A stretch of DNA of 64,000 nucleotides, taken from NCBI GenBank assembly GCA_018350325.1, contig JAEVLN010000010.1:1860001-1924000 (forward strand). The letters run 5' to 3'. A program made the position numbers and the translations under genes. This document shows, piece by piece, positions 1-9,194 of the stretch. The notes under the pieces were generated by a model. The model was not told the origin of the DNA and made no database searches. It worked only from the letters and a program-made list of their open reading frames with translations. The stretch is from Globodera rostochiensis. Its lineage: Eukaryota > Nematoda > Chromadorea > Rhabditida > Heteroderidae. The first letter of the stretch is position 1, and the number at the start of each line of letters is the position of its first letter.

Positions 1-689
1 AATAAGAATTAATATGGCAATAGTAGTAAGGCATAATGCTTTTAAAGACAGTAATATGTGATGGAAAAATCAATTTATAAATGATGTTTAAGAAATAATT
101 TATGTTTACATACGTCAAGCTTTAATGACGACATATGTACATTATTATTAATATAATTATTCAATAAAAAAAAGGAAATTAAAAAAAAATAAAGTTTTCC
201 TCACAAAATGTGTCCCCACGCATTCACATTAGTGCCCGAGTCGCACCGGACTCCCACCAAATTTCCGGATCGCGAATCCGGTGTTTTTGAACAGTTCCAA
301 ACCCGAGACGAACTTTCGGCGTCTATCGGCACCGCCGGGCCTCTCCCATTGCTAAAAAGCTTTAAAAACAAATGCGGCCGAAAAGTACCAAAAATGCCAC
401 CAAAGAACAATAAGTTTTGTAACGGGGGGGGGGGGGGGGGGTCGACAACATTTTTATGCAAACCATAGGGAGGGGGACCCTTTACAAAAGACATTGCTGA
501 AATTTTTATGAAAAATTATTTTTAAATAAAATATTGTTCACCCCGACCCGAATAGTTGGACATCCCCATCCCCAACATAGCCAACCCCGACCCTCGACTT
601 GCCCGCTCCCGAGGGGTCGTGTAGCCGGGTCACAGTGCGCTTTTGATATATAATTTTTCAAAAGAATCAATCATATGCTCACTTTATAC
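1..689. other. Intergenic stretch, no gene recognised
   Basis: Mixed AT-rich sequence with a GC-richer island at about 205-480 that contains a run of about 20 G (from about 424), and a C-rich stretch at 540-630. Open frames exist on both strands across the island, but their predicted proteins are low-complexity (poly-Pro or poly-Gly from the G run) and no splice-consistent extension was found. I see no gene here. Confidence 0.5.
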
Positions 690-2713
690 CGGAGTTGACG
701 GGAAACAAATCATCGCGCTAGTTTTTTTTCTCATAGTTGAAAAACAACCAATTTTCTTTTTTATTTATTTTGTAAGTCGTTCTTTTTCAATGAATTTAAC
801 ATTTAAATAATGATACAACAATTTTATAAAATCCTTTGATGTTCGCTAAAATTGCGTATCGGTAGTAGCTTATTGTGCAAATTGAGACGATTGGGTTGAA
901 TGAGGACGGCAAAATCATTACAGTTGCTAATAAAAACCAAATCGATTCGCTGATATCAATATTGAACAAAAGAACAATCAAAAAAAATATTACTAACAGA
1001 CAGACCAATAAGGGCATCGAAGCCTAAATTTATAAACTTTTCTGATAATTAGGTCAATTATTGTAATGACATTTCGGGATTATCCGGTTATCAGTCAGTT
1101 ATGGATTATTAAGACAAAATCTCTGATTTTGGTGTCCAATTTCCTGGTGTTAATACATGGACTCGCCCAGTGGTACCCCTCCACCTCCCCGTAGGGCATT
1201 CTAGTAATAAATAATAATTTTTAATTTGATTAAAAAAAGTGTTGCCTGAATGAATAGGTTTCTGGAGAGTTGTTTGTTCATTTCGATCATCTTGGCGGTT
1301 AGACCTTTGGAGGTTCTTAATAAATAAATTACTATGTTAAATATAAAAAGCAAAATTGTTACATTGTCTTTGATAGCTTCTTCAAATTATTGTGCATCAG
1401 TAAAGCCAGTATGAACATTATGGCGTATGTAATTGTACAAACAATAATTAAGTAACAAGAACCGATTGTCAAATTAAGTTTCTGCAAATATAATATAATA
1501 ATAGTGATAGCCATGTATTTGATATTAATAAAAATTTTAAATTTGGTTAAGTTTAAAAATAGTCAAATAAATCAAATTTGATGTAACTTTATTTAAATTT
1601 AAAAATTTACGTTGTTCGAATACCCAACGAGAATAATTTTTTCTGACAGATTTACACCAATAAAATCAGCAACCGATTGGTCGTCCAAAAATTCGTGCCC
1701 ATCGGAAGGATAAAGACAAAGGAACAGATGTACACAATATGCCAGTGGAAGCAATAGGTTAATTAAGAAGATAATTGAATAATTGCACGAAGACACCTTT
1801 TTGTTCCTAAAACAAAAATTTAAATAATATTTATTAATAAACATTTAAAATATATTTATTAAAATAAAAATTATATAACCAACCAATTCAACACAAGATA
1901 GCGAAAAATAAATTGTGACAAATAGCCGACGACGGAAACAGCGACAAGCCAAATTTGACAAACAACTGCCAGCAAAGCCCACACTCGGTTTTCTGCCCCA
2001 TTAATTGTGATCAAACCGTCCAAAATCGTTTTGTGTTCACCACTTTTTGTAGCAAAAGTGTACTGTAATTTGGAACAATTTTATAGGACGGTGAATTAAT
2101 TTATCAACTTTAAACAGACATTTTGGAAAAGTAACGTCATGATCAGCAACAGCAAATCAGTAATGCATGTTTGGAGTAAAATCTGTGCAGTATTATTATT
2201 AACATTGGGTACATGATTCTTTGATATTTTTTGAAATTATTTTAATCGGTTATTTTAATTAAAAATGTTTACTTTGCTGTAGATTTGCATTATCTTTGGG
2301 GTGTGTTTAAGAATCAATCTGATCAAAATTCCATTCAACAAAAATCCAAACCAAAATACGGGCCAAATGACGTTTTGCATTATTTAAAATTACTCTTGAA
2401 AAAGGTACAAATTGTCTAAGCAATTAGTAAATTTACATTTTAAACTAAAGGAGTTTACTTTTGTATACAAGTTTGCTACAATACAGATTTTAAATCGAGA
2501 TTTTTAGTATCATTTTAATAAAACCTTGTTAAAAATCATGTTGAATTTAAACTTTGTTAAATTAAATATTAGACTTTTTTTTCATTTCAAACAAATGTAA
2601 AAAGGAACAAATTTCATCACACATAGAAGCCATTTGTATTAAAAGCCATCAATATTATAATTAAATTTTGCGAGTCACGCGCGAACTCAGAAACTTTCAA
2701 AAGCCAGATGAGG
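690..2713 (+). repeat. Segmental duplication, copy 1 (chemoreceptor block)
   Basis: About 2 kb that aligns almost base for base with 12921-14854. Both copies contain a complete chemoreceptor gene in the same orientation. Similarity starts near GACGGGAAACAAA (copy 1 about 697, copy 2 about 12930) and stops after AAAGCCAGATGAGGT. Differences are mostly substitutions and short indels in introns. A second matching block (6765-7560 against 18205-18820) lies further along in the same order, so the original duplication was probably larger and was later broken up by transposon insertions. Confidence 0.85.
796..2380 (-). CDS. Seven-transmembrane chemoreceptor, Str superfamily (copy 1)
   Basis: Predicted G-protein-coupled chemosensory receptor of the nematode Str superfamily (Srd/Srh/Str-like). 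Seven exons join in consistent phase: 2380-2273, 2218-2120, 2062-1884, 1806-1611, 1481-1363, 1315-1246 and 1023-796, giving 332 residues, the usual length of the family. TM1 starts just after the Met (FWFGFLLNGILIRLIL, then KHTPKIMQIYSK). TM2 carries ILLQTCITDLLLL. The TM3/loop exon ends with SQFIFRYLVLN. TM5 is followed by an intracellular loop rich in K/R/S. TM6-7 ends with FNPIVSICTISYYRYAI, matching the P-x-x-Y/R end of these receptors. The intron after 1246 starts with GC (CAG|GCAACA), whereas the paralogue at 13006-14543 has GT at this place, so this copy uses a GC-AG intron or has a weakened donor. The family assignment is firm at superfamily level. The exact subfamily is uncertain. Confidence 0.87.
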
Positions 2714-3090
2714 TTGTTACGCTTGCAACAAAAGAATATGAGGGGAGGGCGTCGGGAAGCGGGGCGGCGGGCACGGGGCACGGGGTAAATGCAGTCACGC
2801 AAATTTAGACAAAAATGTTTATGCAACGGCACCTCAAATTTGGGTAATTAAACCCCCGAAATACATAACAAAATGTGAAAGTACAAATTGAAATGTGATC
2901 GGGAAATGAGATTGATCGAGGGGACAAAATGGTGTAATGTCCCCGGGAAAGGTCAAATGTGAGGAGTCTGGGGAGATGCGGATGGGCCGGAAATTCAAAA
3001 ACATCCTTGAATGTGTTCAATTGTTGTTTTGTATGAAGCTTCTTAATCCCGGTTTGAATTTGTTCCTTGATACTTCTGCCACCAATTTTG
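2714..3090. other. Intergenic, upstream of the retroelement
   Basis: After the duplication boundary the sequence becomes GC-richer (2740-2800) and then runs into the 5' side of the Ty3/gypsy remnant. I could not find a matching 5' LTR, so the element probably lacks its upstream end. A weak open frame on the minus strand (2805-3119) overlaps the gag region in antisense and looks like chance. Confidence 0.4.
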
Positions 3091-3119
3091 CAATGGTCAC
3101 ATAACTGCCCGCAATTCAA

Positions 3120-5351
3120 TTACACTTGTAAAAATTGCGACAAGAAAGGACACATTGAAAAATAATGTGACAAATTTCCAAGCATGAACCGTGTGAAGAG
3201 GAAGCAATATGTTTGATGGCAGCCGCTGCAAATTCCTGGGAAAGGGAATTCCTATCTTCCAAATCAAGGAAAAATCAAAATAGAACAGCCATATTATGTT
3301 GCAAAATCTGGATCCTTGAATCTAATTGGCGCATCAGCAATGGACGAGTTAGGCTTTCTGGAAGGCACGAAAATTTTTCTAAGCGGAAATCACATCAATC
3401 AGGTCGCTCGTCCAAATGAGGCGACCGAAATACGGGTAACAATCAAAGGCTTGCGACAAAAGGTTCAGCCAGTTTTCAAAGATGGACTAGGCTACTGCGG
3501 CAAAACGAAAGCTCATATAGTGCTCAAACCAGATGCAAAAGCTGTCTTCCGTAGAGCCCGCCCCGTACCATACTCAGCTCTTCAAATTGTGAACGGCGAA
3601 TTGGATCGTTTGGAAAAAATGAACATCATCACGCCAGTAGAACACACCGACTGGGCCGCACCAATTTTGGTAGTGAAAAAGGCTAAAGGAGCTGCGCGAT
3701 TATGTGCTGATTTTTCTACCGGGCTCAATGACATTCTCCAATTACATCAACATCCTCTTCCGCTACCAACCGACATGTTCTCCGCCTTGAACAGGGGAAA
3801 ATTTTTCACCGTATCTTCAAATTATATTGGACGATGAATCAAAGAAATTGTGTACAATTGCCACGCACCGAGGGCACTTCAAATATGAAAAACTTCCTTT
3901 CGGAGTCCAATCAGCCCCAGGAATATTCCAAGCAATAATGGATAATATGTTGGCCGATCTTCCGTTTGCACTAGAATATCTAGACGACATAATTACGGTC
4001 AGCTCATCCCTCGAGGAACACCAACACATCTCGACCTACTGTTCGCCCGTCTTCAAGAATGGGGATTCAGAGTCAAAATCAGAAGCGTTCATTCTTCCAA
4101 AAGGAAATTAAATATTTGAGAGTAATCATCGACCAAAACGGAAGAAACCCCGATTTCAGTAAAATTGCCGCAATCGCGGAAATGCCAACTCTTTTAAATT
4201 TTAATGAGCTTCGATCATACCTCGGGATGGTGAATTACTATCAGGAATTTATGAAAAATTTCCGGTTCATCAGACAACCCTTGGATCAGCTGCTCAGGAA
4301 GGACCAAAACTGGAATTGGACGTCACAATGACAAACCGCATTTGACAAAATAAATTATCTGCTGCAGTCGGATCTGGCATTAACGCATTACGATCCGTCT
4401 CTTCCAATCATCTTCGCAGCGGACGTGTCACAACATGGCATTGGGGGAGTTCTGTCCCACACATTTGCCGACGAACGCATCAAAGCGGTTTCGCATTTTT
4501 CAAGGTCGTTAACTCCAGCAGAACAAAACTATGGCCAAAGCGAAAAGGAGGCTTTGGCCCTCATCGAAGCTGTCAAAAGCTTCCATTAAATGATTTTTGG
4601 CCGTAATTTCACGTTGCTGACGGATCACCAGCCATTAAAGAAGATCTTTGGTAACAAGGATGGAGTTCCAAAGCATTCGCACAATCGGCTCAAAAGGTAT
4701 TATGAAAATGCATCACAACGGACACCCCAGCGTTAAACGAATGAAGTCATTGGAGAGAATTTACATTTACTGGCCAAAGTTGGATTCTGAAATTGAATCC
4801 TTCTTCCAAAATGTTCCGCATGTGCTGCCGTCGCGAAAAATCCAGTGAAAACGACTCTCCAATACTGGCCAAAACCAGAGGGGCCGTGGAAGCGATTTTA
4901 CATGGACTATGCAGGTCCATTCAATGGTAAAATGTACCTCATAATCGTCGACGCATACTCCAAATATCCGGAGATATTTGAAATGAGTTCAACAAACAGC
5001 ACGGCGACAATTTCAAAATTGAAATCGCTGATTGCGCGGTGCGGACTCCCAGAAACACAGTTTCCGACAATGGGACGCAATTCCGCAGCTACCAATTTAA
5101 CGGAAAATGCCCCGCCGAACTGTTCTTGGGACGCAGACCAAGAATGGACTTATCTCCTTCGTCTACCCGTTCGCCCGTCACGAAAGGATTGGAGAATGGA
5201 GGCTCAGTTCAATAGAAATGGAGCACGCTTTCGTTCGTTTGAAATCGACGAGAAAGTGTTCGCTCGACATCGATCGGCTGGCGACTGGCGCCCGGGAAAA
5301 ATTATTGAGAAAAGAGGTGTAATTTACAACGGAATTTGCCGGCCCGAATAA
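3120..5351 (+). pseudogene. Ty3/gypsy gag-pol remnant with frameshifts and stops
   Basis: Recognisable pieces in order are: a CCHC knuckle at about 3125-3165 (CKNCDKKGHIEK followed by an in-frame stop before the last Cys); an RT region from 3316 with the YLDD active-site box at about 3977-3988 (after PFGVQSAPGIFQ); RNase H at about 4340-4650, including AADVSQHGIGGVL, interrupted by a stop after SFH; the integrase zinc-binding region at about 4700-4830 (HHNGHPSVKRM) and core at about 4885-5090 (MDYAGPFNG). The frame changes near 3825, 4080, 4330, 4590, 4830 and 5060, so no functional polyprotein can be made. These lesions show a long-inactive copy. Confidence 0.85.
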
Positions 5352-5365
5352 CTCAGAAGGGGAGG

Positions 5366-6058
5366 TGTTGGGACGACAGAGACTTTGGGATATTATTCAA
5401 ATATATGTTTTGTCATTCTGTCCCATTTACCCAAAATTTCCCCGCCACAATGTTTACAGGTCATTTCCCTCTCCCCTTTGACCTGCCCCTTCACTTCTGC
5501 TTTACGCACATATTTGACATTACTTTTCTCCGCACCCCAAAATATTCCTATCGATCACCTTTTAGGCATTATTGACTTTTCTCCCTTTTGACATATAAAC
5601 GTTTTCATCGACCTCTCGACAACTATCTCTATTGTGCACTACGAGGCACAACACTCCCGATTCCTGACATTTTTGAGCCTCACCCCCGACAGGGGTGGAC
5701 AACCTCTATCATTCATTGTTCAATGATCACTTCAAAAAAATAAATAAAATTTTTCGAAAATTTTCGATTTTGCTCAAAAATTTTTTTGTTCGGAAATCGG
5801 AATTCCGAATCCTTGTTAAGTCCAATCTTTAGAGGCTGTTTTTACGTAACTGTCTTTTGTGAAAACGAAAAAATGTTTTATTACGAAACAAAACAGAAAC
5901 CATTCGACGAAACAAAAATCCAAAAAATTTACGAAAAACTCGAAAATTTTAGTCCACCCTTGCCCTGACACGCCGCCTCCAACCAAGACATATCGCCCAT
6001 AAGGGGTAGGGAGTAACCCTAATTAAAAAATTCCTACAAATTCTCATTAAACCAACCA
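5366..6058 (+). repeat. Putative 3' LTR of the Ty3/gypsy element
   Basis: Begins with TGTTGG directly after a polypurine tract and may end at CCAACCA, giving a TG...CA structure. It is pyrimidine-rich (5450-5600). No second copy is present in the window to confirm the boundaries. An inserted MITE occupies 5690-5967. Confidence 0.4.
5690..5967. mobile_element. hAT-like MITE inside the LTR
   Basis: Starts CAGGGGTGGAC and ends with the inverse of CAGGGCAAGGGTGGAC, imperfect terminal inverted repeats of hAT type. The interior iterates TTTCGAAAATTTTCG and ACGAAA motifs. Flanking bases (ACCCCCGA and ACACGCCG) do not give a clear target-site duplication, so the boundaries are tentative. Confidence 0.45.
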
Positions 6059-6234
6059 GTTGTTGGGATCTGCTGGCTTTAATTTAAAGAATAAATTTGT
6101 TTTTTTCTGCATCTAAAGTATATACCAGCATTTCCAATTAAGCAGAAAGATCTGAACATTAAATATTATAAAATAAAAATTTTAAAAAAATAAAAAAGAT
6201 TTCCATTGCATGTTCAATTGGTAATCTTAAAATT

Positions 6235-6903
6235 TCAGATTAGACGGGCAGTATTTTCATTACCCTGATTGCCTTGGCCAAAGTCGGAAGTACCTATAAT
6301 ATCACAAAAAAAAATATACGCCTTGACCTTGTCGAACTCCTTGATTAACTTGACCGGCCCAGGCCCTTGCTTTCCTTGGCCAAGTCCCTGAAATCCTTGT
6401 CCATCAGCCCCTTGATTTCCTTCAGCAAATCTGTCTGTGATTTTCTTCTGGGGCCACAAGCCCTTGATTTCTTTGTCCAGCAGGCCCTTGATTTCCTTGG
6501 CCAACTCCTTGTCCACGAGGCCCTTTATTTCCTTGGCCAAATCCTTGATTTCTTTGTCCAGCAGGCCCTTGATTTCATTAGCCAAATCCTTGAATTCCTT
6601 GTCCAGCAGGCCCTTGATTTCTTTGGCCAAATCCTTGAATTCCTTGTCCAGCAGGCCCTTGTTTTCCTTGGCCAACTCCTTGAGTTCCTTGTCCAGCAGG
6701 TCATTCCTTGATTTTCTTGGCCAAATTCTTGAATTCCTTGTCCAGCAGGCGCCCTTGATTTCCGCATCATTATTGCTGCTTTCTGTACAAAAATTTCTGC
6801 ATTTAAAAATTTAATAAAATTTATTTACCTTCAGTTGAAATTGAATCAGCATTGGCGTCCTGCACTTTTTTGCCAACAATTTGTTTTTTACGTCAACTTT
6901 TTA
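6235..6903 (-). pseudogene. Truncated paralogue of the chromodomain gene, with a KGLLDKEFKDLAKEI repeat array
   Basis: The 5' side matches the gene at 15957-18401: the exon ending at 6829 (donor GAAG|GTAAAT), the short intron and the start of the next exon (from 6782, encoding ESSNNDA) are nearly the same. After NNDA the sequence switches to a different array, about ten units of roughly 15 residues with the pattern KGLLDKE(F/I)KDLAKEI. It is strongly charged and likely helical. The frame stays open to a stop at 6235. Compared with the paralogue, the upstream exon has a 2-base insertion near 6889 and is cut off at about 6903 by a deletion, and the AT-hook and chromodomain exons are absent; the Ty3/gypsy element begins just beyond. 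I call it a degraded copy. Expression from an internal start cannot be excluded. Confidence 0.6.
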
Positions 6904-7189
6904 AACCTTTAAAATCTCGCAATATGTAATAAATATATCAAACGGTCTCTTCTCGACGATATAATTATTTAATATATACCTTTATTTTTCTTATTAGTAG
7001 CCTCCTCTCCAATGAAGCACCCTCTCTAATCGTACGCAATAAAATGGGAAAAATACATCCCCTAAATATAAAAATTCTTGGGAAAACTTGCTTAGGAAAA
7101 ATGCAATAAAACCCTAAAATACACGCCTAAAAATCGACTTTTTTCGGTACCCCTCCCCAAAGCAAAATCCTAAATACGTGCCTGGGCAC

Positions 7190-7493
7190 ACCATCTTTAC
7201 TTTTAAACCGATTTTTTTTAGTCAAAAAATCAAGATAAAAATCATTAGATTTGGTCTAAAATTGACGTTATCTTAGCAAATTATGACATTTTTGAAGAAA
7301 TTAAAAATTTTACGAAAAAAAATCTCGATATCGAGTATCGACTCGAGAAAAGTCTCGGGTTTTTTGGGTCTCGGGCTCGGACTCGAGTCTCGAGGTAAAG
7401 TATCGGGCTCGGGCTCGAGTCTCGAGGTAAAGTATCGGGCTCGGGCTCGAGTCTCGAGTATCGAGAAATTTTGGGTCTCGTGCAGCACTACTA
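7190..7493 (-). mobile_element. Solo left end of the hAT element family
   Basis: In reverse orientation this matches the left end of the hAT element at 9195: the terminal TAGTGCTGCACG, then CTCGAG/CCCGAG iterations, then the AT-rich subterminal part (CTTGATTTTTTGACTAAAA). The other end is missing. It interrupts a pogo-type MITE that is intact in the second duplicate (18662-18780), which explains why TTATTAGTAG (about 6993) and CTACTAATACATAG (about 7490) are separated here. Confidence 0.65.
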
Positions 7494-7599
7494 CTAATAC
7501 ATAGGTAGTTTGCTGGTTGTGCAAAAGCAATGCACGCTGGATGTGAATGGTGCTAGGTCGTTTCCTAAATTCCGCCATATATATTTTATGAAGTTCTAC

Positions 7600-7720
7600 C
7601 AGGGCTGTGCACGGATACGAATTTTCGTATCCGTATTCGTCCGTCCTCAAAATCTCATATCCGTTATCCGTCCGTATACGGATATATCCGCGGATATCCG
7701 GATGCCCGTGCACACGCCTG
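7600..7720. mobile_element. hAT-like MITE with CGGATA iterations
   Basis: Terminal repeats CAGGGCTGTGCACGG and the inverse of CAGGCGTGTGCACGGG enclose an interior made almost only of variants of CGGATA/TATCCG. Related but less complete copies lie at about 15572-15750, 25665-25765 and 37610-37700. No clear 8-bp target duplication is visible at this copy. Confidence 0.6.
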
Positions 7721-7834
7721 GGTACTCTCGTTCACGGTACAAAGTGTCATTTGCGGCGCTGACATACGGCCGCGTGTAAATCGGGCTAAACATTTCATTT
7801 TTAATTATTTTCTTCTCGTCCCAATATTTATAAT

Positions 7835-8305
7835 TAGAGTAGGCCGAGATCGGAATTTTTGGGAAAACCCGGGACCGGGATTGAAAAAAATTAAAAAACC
7901 GGGATTTTTTAAGGGGGAAAATTAATCAAATCCCGGTCAAAAAAAATCCGGGACTAACGCTTTGGTAAAATTTTAGAATTTTTAATAGTTTTGTTAAAAA
8001 AATTTTAATAAAATTTGCCAATTCGAGTTTTTCAAAAATTTTTAATAATTCTGCTTTACATTTAAGGGGGTGGTGTAGCTGATAGGCGCCGCTGGGAAAT
8101 ATTTGAATTTTTGACTCAATTTGTTAAGTGATTTGCAACCAAAATTTTAAAAATCGGCCCTTTTTTAAAGTTTTTTAGAATGGGAGGGTCGGCGGTGCCT
8201 ATAGGCGCCGCCGAGAAAAAATTTTGAAGAATTGGCGAAATGTTATAAGGAAATTCAGTCTCAAATTGGAGACTTCAGTACCAGTCCCGGGCCCGGCTTA
8301 CTCTA
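7835..8305. mobile_element. hAT-like non-autonomous element A
   Basis: Terminal inverted repeats TAGAGTAGGCCGAGATCGG and the inverse of TAGAGTAAGCCGGGCCCGGG. It is flanked by TTTATAAT (7827-7834) and GTTATAAT (8306-8313), a 7/8 match as expected for an old 8-bp hAT target duplication. The interior iterates CCGGGA/TCCCGG and includes a GC hairpin repeat (about 8090 and 8200). Confidence 0.75.
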
Positions 8306-8644
8306 GTTATAATTAGGGCTCCGATTTATATGGAAATCCATATTTTTCTGCTAACTTGAAACGGCTTCTAAATGCCCTAAATAGTGTTTATAGTAGGGTT
8401 GCAGCCGGGGGGGGGGCGGAGACGGGGAAAACCGGGCATCCCCGGCCATTCTCATCCCTGTCCCCTTCCCCGTTCCCCGGTTTGTCCATCCCCGATAACG
8501 GGGATCCCCGGTCCTCATCCCCGGGGGGCCGGGGATGAAAATGCACCCCTAAAGATGGCCATCACATCAGGAATTTTAAATTATATTGATTTATTGTTTG
8601 AATTTTGGAATATTTTAGTATTAGTATATTTTCAAATATTTTAG

Positions 8645-9034
8645 AAAATTCATTGAGTCAAAATTACAAAATTTTTCACGGCGGCGCCTAACGGCACCGC
8701 CGAACATCCTCCACTCTTACCTAAGCATTTTTTTCCGAAATTTCGAAGCAAAATTCTTAATTTTGCCAATCAAAATCCAAAAATCTTTCCCGACGGCGCC
8801 TGTCGGCACCGTCGCGCTCTCCTCCCCAAAAAATTAAATCTTTGTAGTGCATATTTGCCATAAGAAAAGCCTTTTCTTAGGGGTGCACTTTAATTTGAAG
8901 AAATTTCGATTTTTTTTAAAAAGTCCCCCAAAAAATTGCATTTTTTCAAAAATGCACCCCTAAAAATGGATTTTGCCCATCCCCGTACGGGGATCCCCGT
9001 TCCCCGGTTTGCTCATCCCCGAAAACGGGGATCC
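8645..9034 (+). repeat. About 390-bp tandem unit with GC hairpins
   Basis: The unit starting GAGTCAAAATTACAAAAT contains the hairpin GGCGGCGCCTAACGGCACC and a second hairpin GACGGCGCCTGTCGGCACC, and ends with CGGGGATCCCCGTTTT. A second unit starts at 9035 and continues across the hAT insertion to about 12327. The empty-site comparison between the two units fixes the hAT borders exactly. Confidence 0.75.
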
Positions 9035-9194
9035 CCGTTTTGAGTCAAAATTACAAAATTTTTCTCGGCGGCGCCTAACGGCACCGCCGAACATCCTCCA
9101 CTCTTACCTAAGCATTTTTTTCCGAAATTTCGAAGCAAAATTCTTAATTTTGCCAACCAAAATCCAAAAATCTTTCCCGACGGCGCCTGTCGGC

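Larger units (their letters stand above)
3090..6058 (+). mobile_element. Decayed Ty3/gypsy LTR retrotransposon (5' truncated)
   Basis: Remnant of a Ty3/gypsy element in the order nucleocapsid zinc knuckle, protease/reverse transcriptase, RNase H, integrase, polypurine tract, 3' LTR. The purine tract AGAAGGGGAGG at about 5355-5365 is followed directly by TGTTGGGACGAC, the likely LTR start. A possible LTR end lies near 6058 (CCAACCA). No 5' LTR was found. A small hAT-like MITE (5690-5967) lies inside the putative LTR. The order RT, RNase H, integrase is the Ty3/gypsy arrangement. The element lies where the 3' half of the adjacent repeat-protein gene would be expected from copy 2. Confidence 0.8.

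Noticed and set aside
201..494. Overlapping open frames on both strands near the left edge
   Set aside because: Low-complexity Pro/Gly tracts come from the homopolymer run. No splice sites, signal or homologue in the window.
2143..2411. Plus-strand neuropeptide-like precursor (signal peptide-like MISNSKSVMHVWSKICAVLL, then a Lys-rich peptide)
   Set aside because: The antisense strand is exons 1 and 2 of the chemoreceptor, which fit the family and phases. In the duplicate the plus-strand frame is broken while the receptor frame is intact.
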